64,000 nt of DNA from Dryocosmus kuriphilus (GCA_038277395.1 CM076190.1:241595256-241659255); one strand, 5' to 3'. Positions 44,828 to 55,142 are shown, counted from the first letter of the stretch. The notes: generated from the letters alone by a model not told the origin. Translations and numbers: made by a program.

Positions 44828-45235
44828 ATGGCTTCTCTAACCGAACAAGAGAGAGTTTCTTTATGAATGATGAGAGGTTGGGGTGATATAGATGTAGGTC
44901 GTATGGCGAAGTAGTGCAGTTATTTAGTGAAACGTTTCGAGAAAGCTTATCAGGCATTAGCAAATCCACTGTCTGTAAAGCTACCAGGAGATTTGAGAAA
45001 CTGGGACTAATAAGAACCGTCTAAAGTCTATAAGGCCAAAAATTGAAACCTCAGAAGAGCGGCAAACGGAAGTGGTCCAGCCTTTTGTCGAAAATCCGCA
45101 TTTAAGTCTGAGTAAGGCCTCTTAACAGTTTCAAATTAATCGAGTGTCGACTTTTAGGAAGTTAAAGATCATTAAATTACACTCTTATAAAATACACCTT
45201 CATCAAGTAATAAATGAAGATGAATTTGACCGGCG
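44828..45235 (+). pseudogene. Element A transposase, N-terminal part
   Basis: ATG at 44,828 (MASLTEQERVS) with a Tc1/mariner N-terminal DNA-binding region in broken frames: FSETFRESLSGISKSTVC and RRFEKLGLI are readable, with several stops. It ends at CGGCG where the Transib is inserted; the frame's continuation is found at 51,263, beyond the Transib. Confidence 0.75.
45231..45235 (+). other. Transib target-site duplication, left copy
   Basis: CGGCG, repeated at 51,258-51,262. GC-rich 5-bp duplications are the Transib rule. Confidence 0.9.
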
Positions 45236-45990
45236 CACAGTGCAGCCAAAAGCACTTTTTGTGGACAAAATTCTGTCGACAACCCAATTTTCAATGGATT
45301 TTGACGCTTTTTAAAATAAAATGACCGTAAGACTTTCGGGTATATCAAGTCGTTACGAGAATTTCGATTTGGCTAAACAAAAATTTTTTATTTAACAACA
45401 AAGTAAACAATATCTTTATCCTAACATTTCAGATGTACCTTTTTTTGTAAGATATGCTAATTGACTAAAGAGAAGCTTAAGTCAGTGTAATGACTATCTA
45501 GCAATAGGCTTCAGTAGATTAGAGTAAGAAAAAAAAATTGTTTACAATGTTTTACACAAATTAATGAACAAAAGACATTTTTTGTGATTTGCAATGATTA
45601 GTTGTTTGAAATTCACAGATTTTATATAGAGTATGAGAGAAATGTATGCCTAATTATGATTATTTAAAAATATCTGCTGCTTGACAGCATTATTTAAACA
45701 ATTTTTATAAACAAATACACATTTTTAACATTATTCCACGAATAGGGCCAATTTTTTCGCGAAACATACTAAAAATGTATCGCTAGTGACACTTAGCTGT
45801 AATTTTGTTCAAATTTATAAAAAATATTAATTTTTTAAACAATTTTTATTAATAAATGCATATTTTGACCATTTTTCCAAGAATATGCTCCATTTTCTTT
45901 GCGAAATCAACTAAAAATGTACTTCCAATGACTCTTTGCTTTGATACTTTGCCAACGGATAAGAAAAGTTAATTGTTTAAACAATTTTTA
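45236..45990 (+). repeat. Transib left TIR (~755 bp)
   Basis: Matches the complement of 50,480-51,257 throughout. The inner third is made of ~130-bp tandem units with 'ttataaacaaatacacattttt', 'ttccacgaataggg' and 'aaaaatgta'. Two such units are here and three in the right TIR. Confidence 0.9.
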
Positions 45991-46019
45991 TGAACATGAA
46001 ATGAAAATGAAAACATAAA

Positions 46020-46309
46020 AAAAGGACGCACTTTACAAAATCCAAAATGCTTACATCTGGATACCATATATGAACTCCTTTAACTAGTGACATCAGATAC
46101 GGTCAGAAAACAGAATTTTAAGTAAAGAAGAAAGAAATAAATTCCCACATCAGAGAATGAGAGAAGCATCAATGGAAATTTGGTAATTGATCTTGAAGTA
46201 GCAAGAATCTTAAATCTTATCAAATTATTAATCTTAATTCTTATCCTTAATTAATCTTAATTCTTATCAAATTATTTCCAGGACCTTAGTTTCCACATTT
46301 AATTAAAGA

Positions 46310-46368
<59 letters not shown>

Positions 46369-46560
46369 ATTGAGAATTCTCTTTAGAAGAAGCTGATATT
46401 TTTTATTATTATTATTTTTATTTATTATTTGAAAAAATGAATGATGAGAGGTTGGGGTGATAGATGTAGGTCCTTTGACGAATGTGTTTAGAAGGAATAG
46501 ACTTAGATACAACAACAGAAAGAATTCAATTAAGCAGAGTTACCGGAAGTAACATTATGA
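46020..46560 (+). other. Patchwork of scrambled short fragments
   Basis: Six same-strand fragments of known neighbours in jumbled order. 46,024-46,095 resembles 30,718-30,795 (provirus). 46,111-46,178 resembles 32,322-32,389. 46,260-46,298 resembles 32,681-32,719. 46,371-46,397 resembles 31,000-31,026. 46,438-46,483 resembles 44,862-44,909 (element A transposase). 46,486-46,551 resembles 32,225-32,289. They are joined by (ATT)n (46,311-46,367) and short local repeats of 'aatcttaattcttatc'. Confidence 0.85.
46311..46367 (+). repeat. (ATT)19 microsatellite
   Basis: Uninterrupted ATT repeats within the patchwork; a shorter ATT-rich tract follows at 46,401-46,428. Confidence 0.95.
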
Positions 46561-46701
46561 TTAAAATAATTTAAATAATGTTATTAATTAATTAAATATA
46601 AATTTATCAGATGCAATAAAAATGTAAACGTTAAATTTAATGTTTAATATTATTAATAATAAACGTAAAAAAATGTAATTAATTTACCTTAATATTATTA
46701 A
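46561..46701. other. AT-rich gap before the LINE tail
   Basis: No gene or recognisable element; short palindromes such as 'gtttaatattattaataataaac'-like stretches. Confidence 0.4.
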
Positions 46702-47063
46702 TTTTTTTTTTTTTTTTTTTTTTTGGAAGAGGGGGGAAATGCGCAACCGCACCATCAGTGGTCATGTGAGACTCACCGGTGTGTGGGGATGTACCTTACC
46801 AGTACGACCCACTAAAACCCTACCTCTTTTTAACAAATCTCGTTAATGAGGTTACCACTCTGGACCCGCTTTCGCATTACACAGAGTGGTCTGTCTTCGC
46901 CAGCTTGACGCTTACTCCTTTCTGTCCTTCTTTCCTCTTGACATGACGCGTCAGAAAAACTGCTAATATGTAACATAGTGTTACCAGAGTGATACTCGGT
47001 CGTCACATTACGTGTGTCAGACGTTATCAACCAAGCGTTCTCATGTCTTTGCGCTGGTACTCC

Positions 47064-47562
47064 TTAATCATCGACCAGTCCGCGTCCTTTCTTCGACCGT
47101 AGAACCGTTTCCACGAACTTGGCTACGGCGTCCCAGTTTTCTTCATTCTTCAGCATCAGCTCCACGATATTATCGGGAGTGAATTGTCCAATTTTGCCTT
47201 CTAGTAGTCGTCGTTCTACTTGCCACAGTTCACACGTGAAGAAAGTGTGTGCCGCACTGTCAACGTTGCGTTTGCAACCGATGCAATTGGGTTTCGAAAC
47301 CTTTCCCTGCTTGTACGGGTAGGATCGGAAGTATCCCTGTCCTGACAGCAGTTGGGTGAGGTAATAATTTACCTCCCCGTGGCCCCTTTCTATCCACTCT
47401 TTAAGTTTTGGCAAGAGGTGTACGGTCCACCTGCCTCGGTGAGCCCCGTTGTACCTCTGTTGCCACTGGTCGATGGTTGCACTCCTTTCTTCTTCTGCTA
47501 GCTTGGCTCTGTTGATGACTTGACCGTCTCTTTCTGCGTCGTGTCTTCTTTCGTACACAGTG
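47064..47562 (-). pseudogene. R1-like LINE ORF2, C-terminal part
   Basis: Motifs in order: TVYERRHDAERDG, IDQWQQRYNGAHRGRW, HGEVNYYLTQLLSGQGYFRS, the C-x2-C/H/C zinc motif CIGCKRNVDSAAHTFFTC, and ENWDAVAKFVETVL. This tail is typical of R1/LOA-type insect LINEs. The N-terminal ~35 residues of the open frame are mariner sequence. Ends at a stop near 47,064. Confidence 0.8.
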
Positions 47563-48858
47563 TGTCCTTTAAATAACCGGACTGGGTTAAAATTTAAAAA
47601 ATGGCTATTTATTTTTGCAAAAATACTCACGTTTATTCGAAATATAATCCTTCTGCATCGATGCAACGCTGGGCGCGATCAGCCAATGCTCGCATGGATT
47701 TTTGCAGGGCTGGTTTCTCAATGGCGTCGGTTACCCTCGTCACAGCCACTTTAATGGCTTCAATGTCATCGTACATTGTTCCTTTCATTGCGAATTTCAT
47801 CTTAGGGAACAGGAAATAGTCGCAGGGTGACATATCAGGCGAGTACGGTGGATGTTGGATCACGGGAACTTGCTTTTTGGCCAAAAATCGCGAACAGCGA
47901 TCGTCTTGTGCGGAGGCGCATTATCGTGCAGAAGGTACCAGCTGCCCGGCTCACGATATTCTGGTCTTATTCGTAGAATTCTCTTCCACAATCGTTCCAT
48001 AACACCCAAATAATAACCACCATTAACCGTCTGACCTTGCGGAACGAATTCCCGATGAATAATTCCTTTTGAATCGTAAAAACAAATGAACATCGTCTTG
48101 ATTCGTGACTTCTCGAAACGCAATTTCTTCGCTTTCGGTGAGTTTGGACCCTTCCAAACAGCACTCTGACGCTTGGTTTCGGGATCATATTTAAAACACC
48201 ACGACTCGTCGCCTGTCACAATCGAATCTAAGAAGGTTGGGTTCTTGTTTGCCGTTTTTATTAAATCTTTTGAATGTTCCACGCGTGCCAATTTTTGTTT
48301 CGTCTGTCAGCGCGTGCGGCACAAAACGAACATACCTTCTTTTTGTTCAATTTAAGCGTAAGAATATCGTAAATCGTATTCTTAGAGACGCTAAACTCTT
48401 CTGCCAATATTCTGCACGTCACATTTGGGTCGTAAGCAATTAACTCGCGCACTTTTTCCACAAGTTCATCGGTAGAGGCTGTGACCGGGCGGCCTGGCCT
48501 GGGATCGTCATCCAAGTTTTCTCTGCCAGTCTTGAATCGTGCATACCACGAAAAAACTTGCGTACGGGACAAACAATTAGTTTTGTACACTTTTTGCATC
48601 AAACTGTACGTTTCCGTACATGTTTTACCGAGTTGAAAACAAAATTTAATATTCGCTCTTTGTTCCATCGTGTTTTTGTGACGACACACACAAAAGTACT
48701 AACACTGAAAACGTCACATCTAGAAAACTAGTCAGCCGATTTCGACAAAATTTGGACAGAAGGTAGCTGATGCGCCACCGTATGAAAATTGGTCGTTCAA
48801 TCACAGATGGCGCCACCACTGACGACGTGGAAAATTCAGTCCGGTTATTTAAAGGACA
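47563..48858 (-). mobile_element. DD34D mariner, ~1.3 kb, inserted in the LINE
   Basis: Inverted ends share TGTGTCCTTTAAATAACCGGACTG (left 47,561-47,584; right complement 48,837-48,860). Length ~1.3 kb is normal for mariner. Removing it makes the LINE's RRHD... and thumb parts adjacent. The exact TA duplication is ambiguous because flanking bases also pair. Confidence 0.85.
47633..48663 (-). pseudogene. mariner DD34D transposase in three frames
   Basis: N-terminal part 48,261-48,663 starts at MEQRANIKFCFQLGKT and holds the helix-turn-helix domains (SRTQVFSWYARFKTGRE, DDPRPGRP). The middle part 47,860-48,291 has the first Asp (VTGDESWCFKYDP, residue 28) and second Asp (LLHDNAPPH, residue 123). 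The C-terminal part 47,633-47,884 has the third Asp (PYSPDMSPCDYFLFPKMK). Two frameshifts, near 48,280 and 47,875, disable an otherwise full-length gene. Catalytic residues are all present. Confidence 0.9.
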
Positions 48859-49847
48859 CACGATGGTCTTCCGTTCCAGCGCAGCAAGTTTACCGGGATA
48901 ACTCCCGCAATAGCTAGTACCGCAGGTTCTGACACTCTGCGGTATGCACTGCAGATTCCGAGAGCAGCCCTGCGCTGTACTCTAGCTATTTTCATACGAT
49001 GAACTTCTTTCTGCGATGTCTCCCCCCATATCTCTGATCCATAGAGCAGGATGGAGTTAGTGACCGACATTAGCAGTTTCCTCTTGTTGACGGTCCTCAT
49101 TAGTCGACTGAGTGATTGTGTAAGCACTGTTGCTTTATGCGCCGCCTTTCTGATGTGTTCACCGAAGCTCATCTTCGTATCTAGGGTGAATCCCAGATAT
49201 TTGATGTGCTCCTTCGTCTCGATGTCGAGGTCCTCGATGTGCATCTGTTGGATGTTCTCGAAGGTCGTCTTATGCTTCCCGGTGAGGAAGATGAGCTCGG
49301 TCTTTTCCGCCGCAAGATCCAAACCGTGGTCATCCAACCATCTCCTGATGATTCGCATGACGCGGGAGAGCTTGTCTTAAATTTCTGCCTTGGTCCTTCC
49401 TGTGATGACGATCGCTACATCGTCGGCGTATCCTATCAGGTAGCATCCATCAGGCAGCTCAAGTCTCAGGATATCGTCATACGATATATTCCACAGTTCC
49501 GGTCCTAGGACTGACCCTTGCGCACTACCGGCGGTGACTTTCTTCGTCTTAAAACCGTCCTTGGTTTCATACAGAAGCTGTCTGTCGTTGAGGTAATCCT
49601 CCACTATGCGGAGCAGATAGGGAGGGACGTTATACTTGTCCCTCAGAGAGCTCACCATATTTTCCCACCCAGCCGAGTTGAAAGCGTTCTTAATGTCGAT
49701 GGTTGCTAGTAGTACAACCTCTTTCGAGTGTTGGTTCTTCTGTTGTTCTGTTTGGAACGTTTCTCGAACTACTGCAACAGCGTCGGCCGTTGACTTGCCC
49801 CTGTAATTTGTCGAGTTGGCCCGAAATATATCAGTAATTTGACTCAT
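48859..49847 (-). pseudogene. R1-like LINE reverse transcriptase
   Basis: One frame broken by a single TAA at 49,377-49,379. Upstream piece 49,377-49,847: STADAVAVVRETF, TIDIKNAFNSAGWENM (first catalytic Asp), SAQGSVLGPELWN and YADDVAIVI (catalytic pair). Downstream piece 48,849-49,358: thumb with GLDLAAEKTELIFLTG, YLGFTLDTKMSF and LLYGSEIWGE. It lacks the endonuclease domain because of 5' truncation. Confidence 0.88.
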
Positions 49848-49849
49848 GT

Positions 49850-50471
49850 CAAACAGCTCAAGTGCAACGAAAATTATTACAAATTTGGTCTTTCGACCTT
49901 ACACTGCTGGTTACACTTCATGGAGTTTCTACTTCATATAGCTTATAATCTTGATATTAAGAAAGGTGCAGCTAGAACGAAGGAACAAAAAGAATTTAAA
50001 AAATTGAAGAAGGAACACATTCAAGATATGCTGAAATCTAGATTATCAATTTTAGTAGATGTTGTGAAACAAGGTTCAGGAACAACCAACACTGGTAATG
50101 TCGCTCGCTCTTTCTTCCCCCAAGCTCAGGGTGTGGCGAAGCACACTGAGTTAGATGAAAAATTGATCGTCGTGTTTCATACTATCTTGCAAGTGTTAAC
50201 TTGTGGTAGGATGATCGACTCTAATCAATTCAAAATATTTTGCTTAAAAGCTGCAGAGCTTTGTGTGACATTATATGGCTGGTATCCAATGCCACCATCA
50301 CTCCATAAAGTTCTCATTCATGGTGGCGAGATCATCAGATCCTTCGACATGCTTTTCGGCTGGCTATCAGAGGAGCCCCAAGAGGCTAATAACATGATTT
50401 TTCGCAAGGCTAGGCGTGCAAGTAGCAGAATGTCGAATCTAGTACCGACAAATAATGACATCAATCATTAA
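49850..50471 (+). CDS. Transib transposase, C-terminal catalytic part (RAG1-like)
   Basis: About 206 codons from the LINE junction to the stop; the apparent ATG (49,839) belongs to LINE sequence, so this is an internal or terminal exon fragment. The key region resembles the RAG1/Transib core: STLHCWLHFMEFLLHIAYNL, NTGNVARSFF, IFCLKAAELCVTLYGWYPMP, LHKVLIHGGEIIRS and GWLSEEPQEANNMIFRKAR. The Leu-Ser-Glu-Glu motif (residues ~176-179 of the frame) is where the third catalytic acid of Transib/RAG1 lies. The parts with the first two Asp are missing. The frame itself is undamaged. Confidence 0.88.
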
Positions 50472-50479
50472 CAACATAA

Positions 50480-51257
50480 AATGGTAAAAATCTGCATTTA
50501 TTTATAAAAATTGTTTAAAAAATTAATATTTTTTATCAATTTGAACATAATTACAGCTAGGAGTCACTGACAATACATTTTTAGTAGGTTCCGCGAAAAA
50601 ATTGGTCCTATTCGTGGAATAATGTTAAAAGTGTGAATTTGTTTATAAATATTGTTTAAATAATTACCAGTTGTCTTAATTTGAAAAAAATGGCAGCAAG
50701 GTGTCATTGGAAATACATTTTTGGTTGATTCTGCAAAAAAAATTGAGCCTATTCATTGTGATATACGAAAACTGTCTATTTGTTTATAAAAATTATTTAA
50801 ATAATACTGTCAAGCAGCAGATATTTTTAAATAATCATAATTAGGCATACATTTCTCCCATATTCTATATAAAAACTGTGAATTTCAAAAAACGGATCAT
50901 TGCAAGTCACAAAAAATGGCTTTTGTTCATTAATTTGTTTAAAATATTATAAACAATTTTTTTTCTTACTCTAACCTACTGAAATCTATTGCTAAATAGT
51001 CATTACACTAATTTAAGCTCTTCTTTAGTCAATTCGCAGATCTTACAAAAAAAAGGTACATCTGAAAGGTTAGGATAAAAATATTGTTTACTTTGTTGTT
51101 AAATAAAAAATTTTGGTGTAGTCAAATCAAAATTCCCGCAACGACTTGATATATCCGAAAGCCTTACGGTCGTTTTGTAAAAAATAACGTGAAAATCCAT
51201 TGAAAATTGGGTGTAAACAGACTTTTGTCCACAAAAAGTGCTTTTGGCTACACTGTG
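50480..51257 (-). repeat. Transib right TIR (~778 bp)
   Basis: Inverted partner of 45,236-45,990. It has one more internal ~130-bp unit than the left TIR (phrases 'ttcgtggaataatg' and 'cattgtgatatacg' mark successive units). Confidence 0.9.
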
Positions 51258-51262
51258 CGGCG
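51258..51262 (+). other. Transib target-site duplication, right copy
   Basis: CGGCG; element A transposase coding resumes immediately (GVEFCE... register). Confidence 0.9.
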
Positions 51263-51930
51263 AGTTGAATTTTGTGAGAACATGATGAAAAGAATTATTC
51301 AGAATCCTAATTTTTAATCACTTATCGTTTTTTCAGACGAATCAACATTTCAGCTAAACGGCGAGATCAATTGCAACAATGGCAGATATTGGAGCAATGA
51401 AAATCCTCATTGGCTACGAGAAGATCACACCCAATACCCTCAAAATTGAATATTTGGGCAGGTATTTTTAGGGATCGAATAGATGGACCATTTTTCATGG
51501 ACGGAAATTTAGATGGACCAAGATATTTGGAATTACTCTAGGAGCAAATAGTCCCAGCGATTCAGGAAATAGCTGGTGACGATTTTAATGAGGTATGGTA
51601 CCAGAATGATGGTGCACCTGCCCATTTTTAGGCGATTACGAGAAACTGCCTAGATGTAATATTTAGTAACAGTTGGATAGGTCATGGAGGAACCACTTGG
51701 TGGCCAGCAAGGTCCTCTTACCTGACACCACTTGACTTTTTTCTTTGGGGCTACAAAAAAAATATAGTGTATGTTACTAAGCCACGAGATTTAGAAGATC
51801 GGAGACAAAAATAGTCAATGCTTGCGCTGATATTACACCTGATATGATAAGGAGAGCGATAGAAAATTCTTATGTCCGTCTAGGAATCTTACACGATTTT
51901 CGTGGAGAACATTTTGAACACAGGTTGTAA
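51263..51930 (+). pseudogene. Element A transposase, catalytic part
   Basis: Continues 44,828-45,235 after the Transib. Motifs: VFSDESTFQLNG-type first Asp, GPFFMDGNLDGPRYLELL, the second Asp in VWYQNDGAPAH, the third in TPLDFFLWGY, with 41 residues between the last two (DD41D). C-terminal RAIENSYVRLGI ... GEHFEHRL then TAA at 51,928. At least five in-frame stops and small frameshifts. Same DD41D class as 8,156-9,101 but with different TIRs, so a different family. Confidence 0.8.
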
Positions 51931-52740
51931 GTCTTGCCTTAACTGGCCGGGATCGTTAGCCTTGTCTAAACTGGACTGACAATCTCCTTACCTTAACTGA
52001 CTGGGATTGTTAGCCTTGCTTTAACTGGACGGATCATCTCCTTGCGTTAGCTGAAAGGGATCGTTATTCTCGCCTTGACTAGCCAGTCATCTTCTTGTCT
52101 TGAATGGCGGGGATCGTTAGCCTTGCCTTAACTGGCCGTGATTGTTAACCTTGCCTTAACTTTGCATTAACTGCCTGGGACCGTTAACCTTGCCTTAACT
52201 GGACGAACCACCTATCTGCCTTAACTGACTGGTATCGTTAGATTTGCCTTAATTGGCCAGGCTATCTCCTTGTCTTAAATTGTCGGGATCGTTAGCCTTG
52301 CCTTAACCGGACGGACCATCTCCTTGCCTTAACTGAATCGGATCGTTAGCCTTGCCTTAACTGGATGGACCATCTCCTTGCCTTAAATGACTGAGATCGT
52401 TAGCCTTGCCTTAATTGGACAGACCATCTCCTTGCCTCAACTGACTGGGATCGTTAGCCTTGCCTTAACTGGATGGAATAACCCATTGCCTTAACTGACT
52501 GGGATAGTTAGCCTTGCCTTAACTGGATGGACTATCTCCTTGCCTTAACTGAACGGCGTCGTTAGCCTTGCCTTAACTGGATGGACGATCTCCTTGCCTT
52601 AACTGACTGGGATCATTAGCCTTGCCTTAACTGGATGGACAATCTCCTTTTCTTAACTGACTCGGATCGTTAGCCGTGCCTTAACTGGCCGGGCCATCTC
52701 CTTGCCTTAACTGGCAGGGATAGTTAGCCTGGCCGTAACT
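51931..52740 (+). repeat. 54-bp minisatellite next to the element A right TIR
   Basis: About 15 units of a 54-bp dimer: 'ccttgccttaactgactggg' + 'atcgttag' + 'ccttgccttaactggatgg' + 'accatct'. The phrase gttagccttgcc recurs at 52,345, 52,399 and 52,453, giving exactly 54 bp. The left side of element A has no such array. Confidence 0.92.
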
Positions 52741-53003
52741 AACTGGGATCACTAGGAGGTACCCTACAGTGGCTGTAATTTTTCAAAATTCTTGAAGAAG
52801 TCTTTTTAAAATGACCTTGAAAACCTGGTTCAAGGCCGAGAGCATGATTGTGAATAAATTGACACTTGAGGGTAAAATTTCCTGCTCTTTCCAAATCCGC
52901 AATAAAAAATGGGGTTCCTATTTGAAAAAACAAGTGTGACCTTGGAATGAACTTGAATATCATGATCAAGGTTAAATTTGAAGGTAAAATTTCCTGCTCT
53001 TTC
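52741..53003 (-). repeat. Element A right TIR, inner part
   Basis: Inverted match to 44,100-44,320 ('ggtaccctacagtggctgt', 'gaccttgaaaacctggttc', 'aatccgcaataaaaaatgggg'). Breaks off at 'tgctctttc' where the partner arm continues 'caaatccg'. Confidence 0.85.
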
Positions 53004-54482
53004 TGTTACATATGATGAAATTAATTAATAATAAAAAAAATCCCGTTCAGAGGTATTTCAATTAAAACGAGAATCTGATATTATTTAGAAATTTACCTAC
53101 CGACGCTGGAGGTCGTTGCAAACCGCAGAGGCAGACAAACTGCCTCCTTTTTAATTGTAAGTTAGGTAGCTTTTTCCTCTCGACCTGAGGGGTATTGTTT
53201 TCATTTAGTCACGTTAATATGTTACACTGGGTCGAACGAAAAGTGGATAGGAGAAAGGAACAGAGCGGAAAAACTAACAGGATAATTTGTCTAGAAATTT
53301 AATTGAAATGCATGTTTTATTCGTTAACAATGCGCGAGGAGATGACTTTAGAGAAGAATATATAAAAAGAAATTCCGTACAATTGGAGCGATACTTGCTT
53401 ACCCTATAATTGGCTCTTAGTTCTACGAGCCGGAGACGAAAGATCGAAGGAAGAAGGAGCTTTCCTTACGAGATCGTGCTGCCGGTTGGGCGTGATCCAG
53501 TTTCTTTTATTTAATTTTCTTTTAATTTTCATAGCCTATTTTCTGAATAGGTTACTCGAATCTTTGACGCTGGCGACAAGCATTCTCTCTCTCTCTCTCT
53601 TTATGCGATACGTCCCTTCGTGAACACACTTCATCGAAGGGTAGTGGTTAGTCTATCCTTGGCGGGGGTGAATCAAGGCCTTTTAGGAATGTCTATTCCT
53701 TCCAGGTTTGAGATTCGGAAGATATAGATTTTCTCTCGTCCTTTGTATACTCTCACCGGTTTTGTTTTTATTTGTTTACAGCACTGAGGCGCCTCCTGTT
53801 CGGCGAAGAGCTTTACTTTACGTCCGACTAATTTTTCCCGAAACTCGCGTTCGATATCCTGGATAAAATTCTACCGAAATGCGGACGGGCAGAAGTTTGC
53901 TTGGGGTCGAGGTACTGCCCTTGTCGGTACGCAGGACCAAGTGGGTAGTTTCTGATAGCCTTCCCCGAAGAAATTACCGAAATGCACGCCCGTGTCGACA
54001 CGCGGAACAGAGAGAACAGGTCTCATCGGTACCAGATTTCTCAGGTGACTGCGAAGATGGTTTTTGGTCAACGTGCCTCGAAGACACACAGCCAGGGTAA
54101 TAGTGATGAGAAATTTTGCTGAATAAAGAATTTGGATGGGTAACAGAGGGACGACACAGTGGATTTTGAATTTGACTCTGGACTTTACGTAGTGCAAAAT
54201 CCGCCACACGTGATTTTTATGTATGTCCTTTTCGTACTGAACAGGCAGGAACCTTGTCGTTACTTTTTAGAGACAGTGAGAATGAAATTTATTTCGTTTC
54301 TAAATTATATCTAATTGCAAATTTTGCTATGGGTGCACTTTTAGTATTGAACGGACAGGAAGCCCGTCACAAATTTTGCGATTTATTGAAAATGAACCTT
54401 TACTGGTCTTTCAATTAATTGTCGATTTGCCTAAATAATAATAGGACAGGTTAAGATTTTAAATTAAGTTTTATTCCTAATA

Positions 54483-54509
54483 TTTGTTATTCTTAACCTT
54501 GTTTTTATA
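54483..54509 (+). other. SINE target-site duplication, left copy
   Basis: 'tttgttattcttaacctt' plus 'gtttttata'; repeated with two changes at 54,817-54,842. Confidence 0.8.
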
Positions 54510-54816
54510 TTAGTTTATACTCCCTTCCCTTTTACGGGTTTTGAGAGTCTTCCAGAACAATTACAAACTCTCACAACTTCCTAAGCCTCAAAATCGACTA
54601 GTGACCCCCAAGCAATTTGCCCCTCGACATGAAACATCTTCCCTGAAAGATCACTTGGCCTCTTTATGAGGGGACCCTACAGTTTAACGTGGGTTCCGAA
54701 CCACGAGAGCCTCGGTAGAAGTACATAGAAAATTCCATTGGTACCGGCTCAGGAATAGAACCCCGGACCTGTGTCTTGAAAGGCCGGCGCGCTATCACCT
54801 GAGCCACCGAAGCTCT
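54510..54816 (-). mobile_element. tRNA-derived SINE, ~307 bp
   Basis: Minus strand. The head at 54,740-54,815 has an A box in GGTGGCTCAGGTGATAGC and a B box in GGGGTTCTATTCC, spaced as in tRNAs, with an anticodon-stem-like GGCCTTTCAAGACACAGG. The unrelated body runs to 54,510 and includes GGTTCGGAACCCACG. It is flanked by ~26-bp direct repeats (54,483-54,509; 54,817-54,842), the mark of LINE-machinery insertion. It is not a working tRNA: the body is fused and the acceptor stem does not pair. Confidence 0.85.
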
Positions 54817-54842
54817 TTTGTTATCCTTAACCTATTTTTATA

Positions 54843-55117
54843 CACGTGCGTTTCAGCTGTGAGGCTGCATGCGTTGAAAACAGATGAGGCGCATGGGAGT
54901 GGGATGCGGTGGAGAGAGAAAAGAGTGTGCAGCAATGGCCGCCGAGGCAGATCGTGAATCGACACCATGTTCCCGTGCGTTCGAGAGAGAAACGTGATAT
55001 TAGCCACTGGCTAGACAAGGAGGGAGCGCGATACTCGTGAGTGCATGTAACTCGCGCGAGGTCAATCCTCCCTTCCTCACACGCTTATTCTTTTCAATCT
55101 TCCTTCGGTCCTTCTTA
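54843..55117. other. GC-richer sequence, no gene seen
   Basis: Mixed-composition sequence with short open frames on both strands (minus 54,795-55,018 in two frames) and no motif. Confidence 0.4.
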
Positions 55118-55142
55118 TATATATATATATATTTTGTTTGTA

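Larger units (their letters stand above)
46702..49848 (-). mobile_element. R1-like LINE, 5'-truncated, inserted in the Transib
   Basis: Minus-strand element with a 3' poly(A) tail (T-run 46,702-46,724), 3' UTR, C-terminal ORF2 (47,064-47,562) and RT (48,859-49,847). It is split by a DD34D mariner at ~47,563-48,858. The 5' end is truncated within the RT fingers, immediately next to the Transib coding sequence that resumes at ~49,850. Confidence 0.85.
45236..51257 (+). mobile_element. Transib-family transposon, 6.0 kb including nested insertions
   Basis: Ends are CACAGTGCAGCCAAAAGC and the complement of CACAGTGTAGCCAAAAGC, inside TIRs of ~750-790 bp (45,236-45,990; 50,480-51,257). It has a perfect 5-bp target duplication CGGCG. 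CACAGTG is also the heptamer of vertebrate V(D)J recombination signals. It encodes a RAG1/Transib-like C-terminal transposase part at 49,850-50,471. The N-terminal coding half is gone; its place is taken by scrambled filler (46,020-46,560) and an R1-like LINE. Confidence 0.92.

Noticed and set aside
45236..45990. Initial thought that these ends belong to a P-type element
   Set aside because: P elements make 8-bp duplications and have other ends; a 5-bp CGGCG duplication, CACAGTG ends and the RAG1-like frame indicate Transib.
54740..54815. Possible functional tRNA gene
   Set aside because: Acceptor ends do not pair, no terminator, fused to a SINE body and flanked by target duplications.
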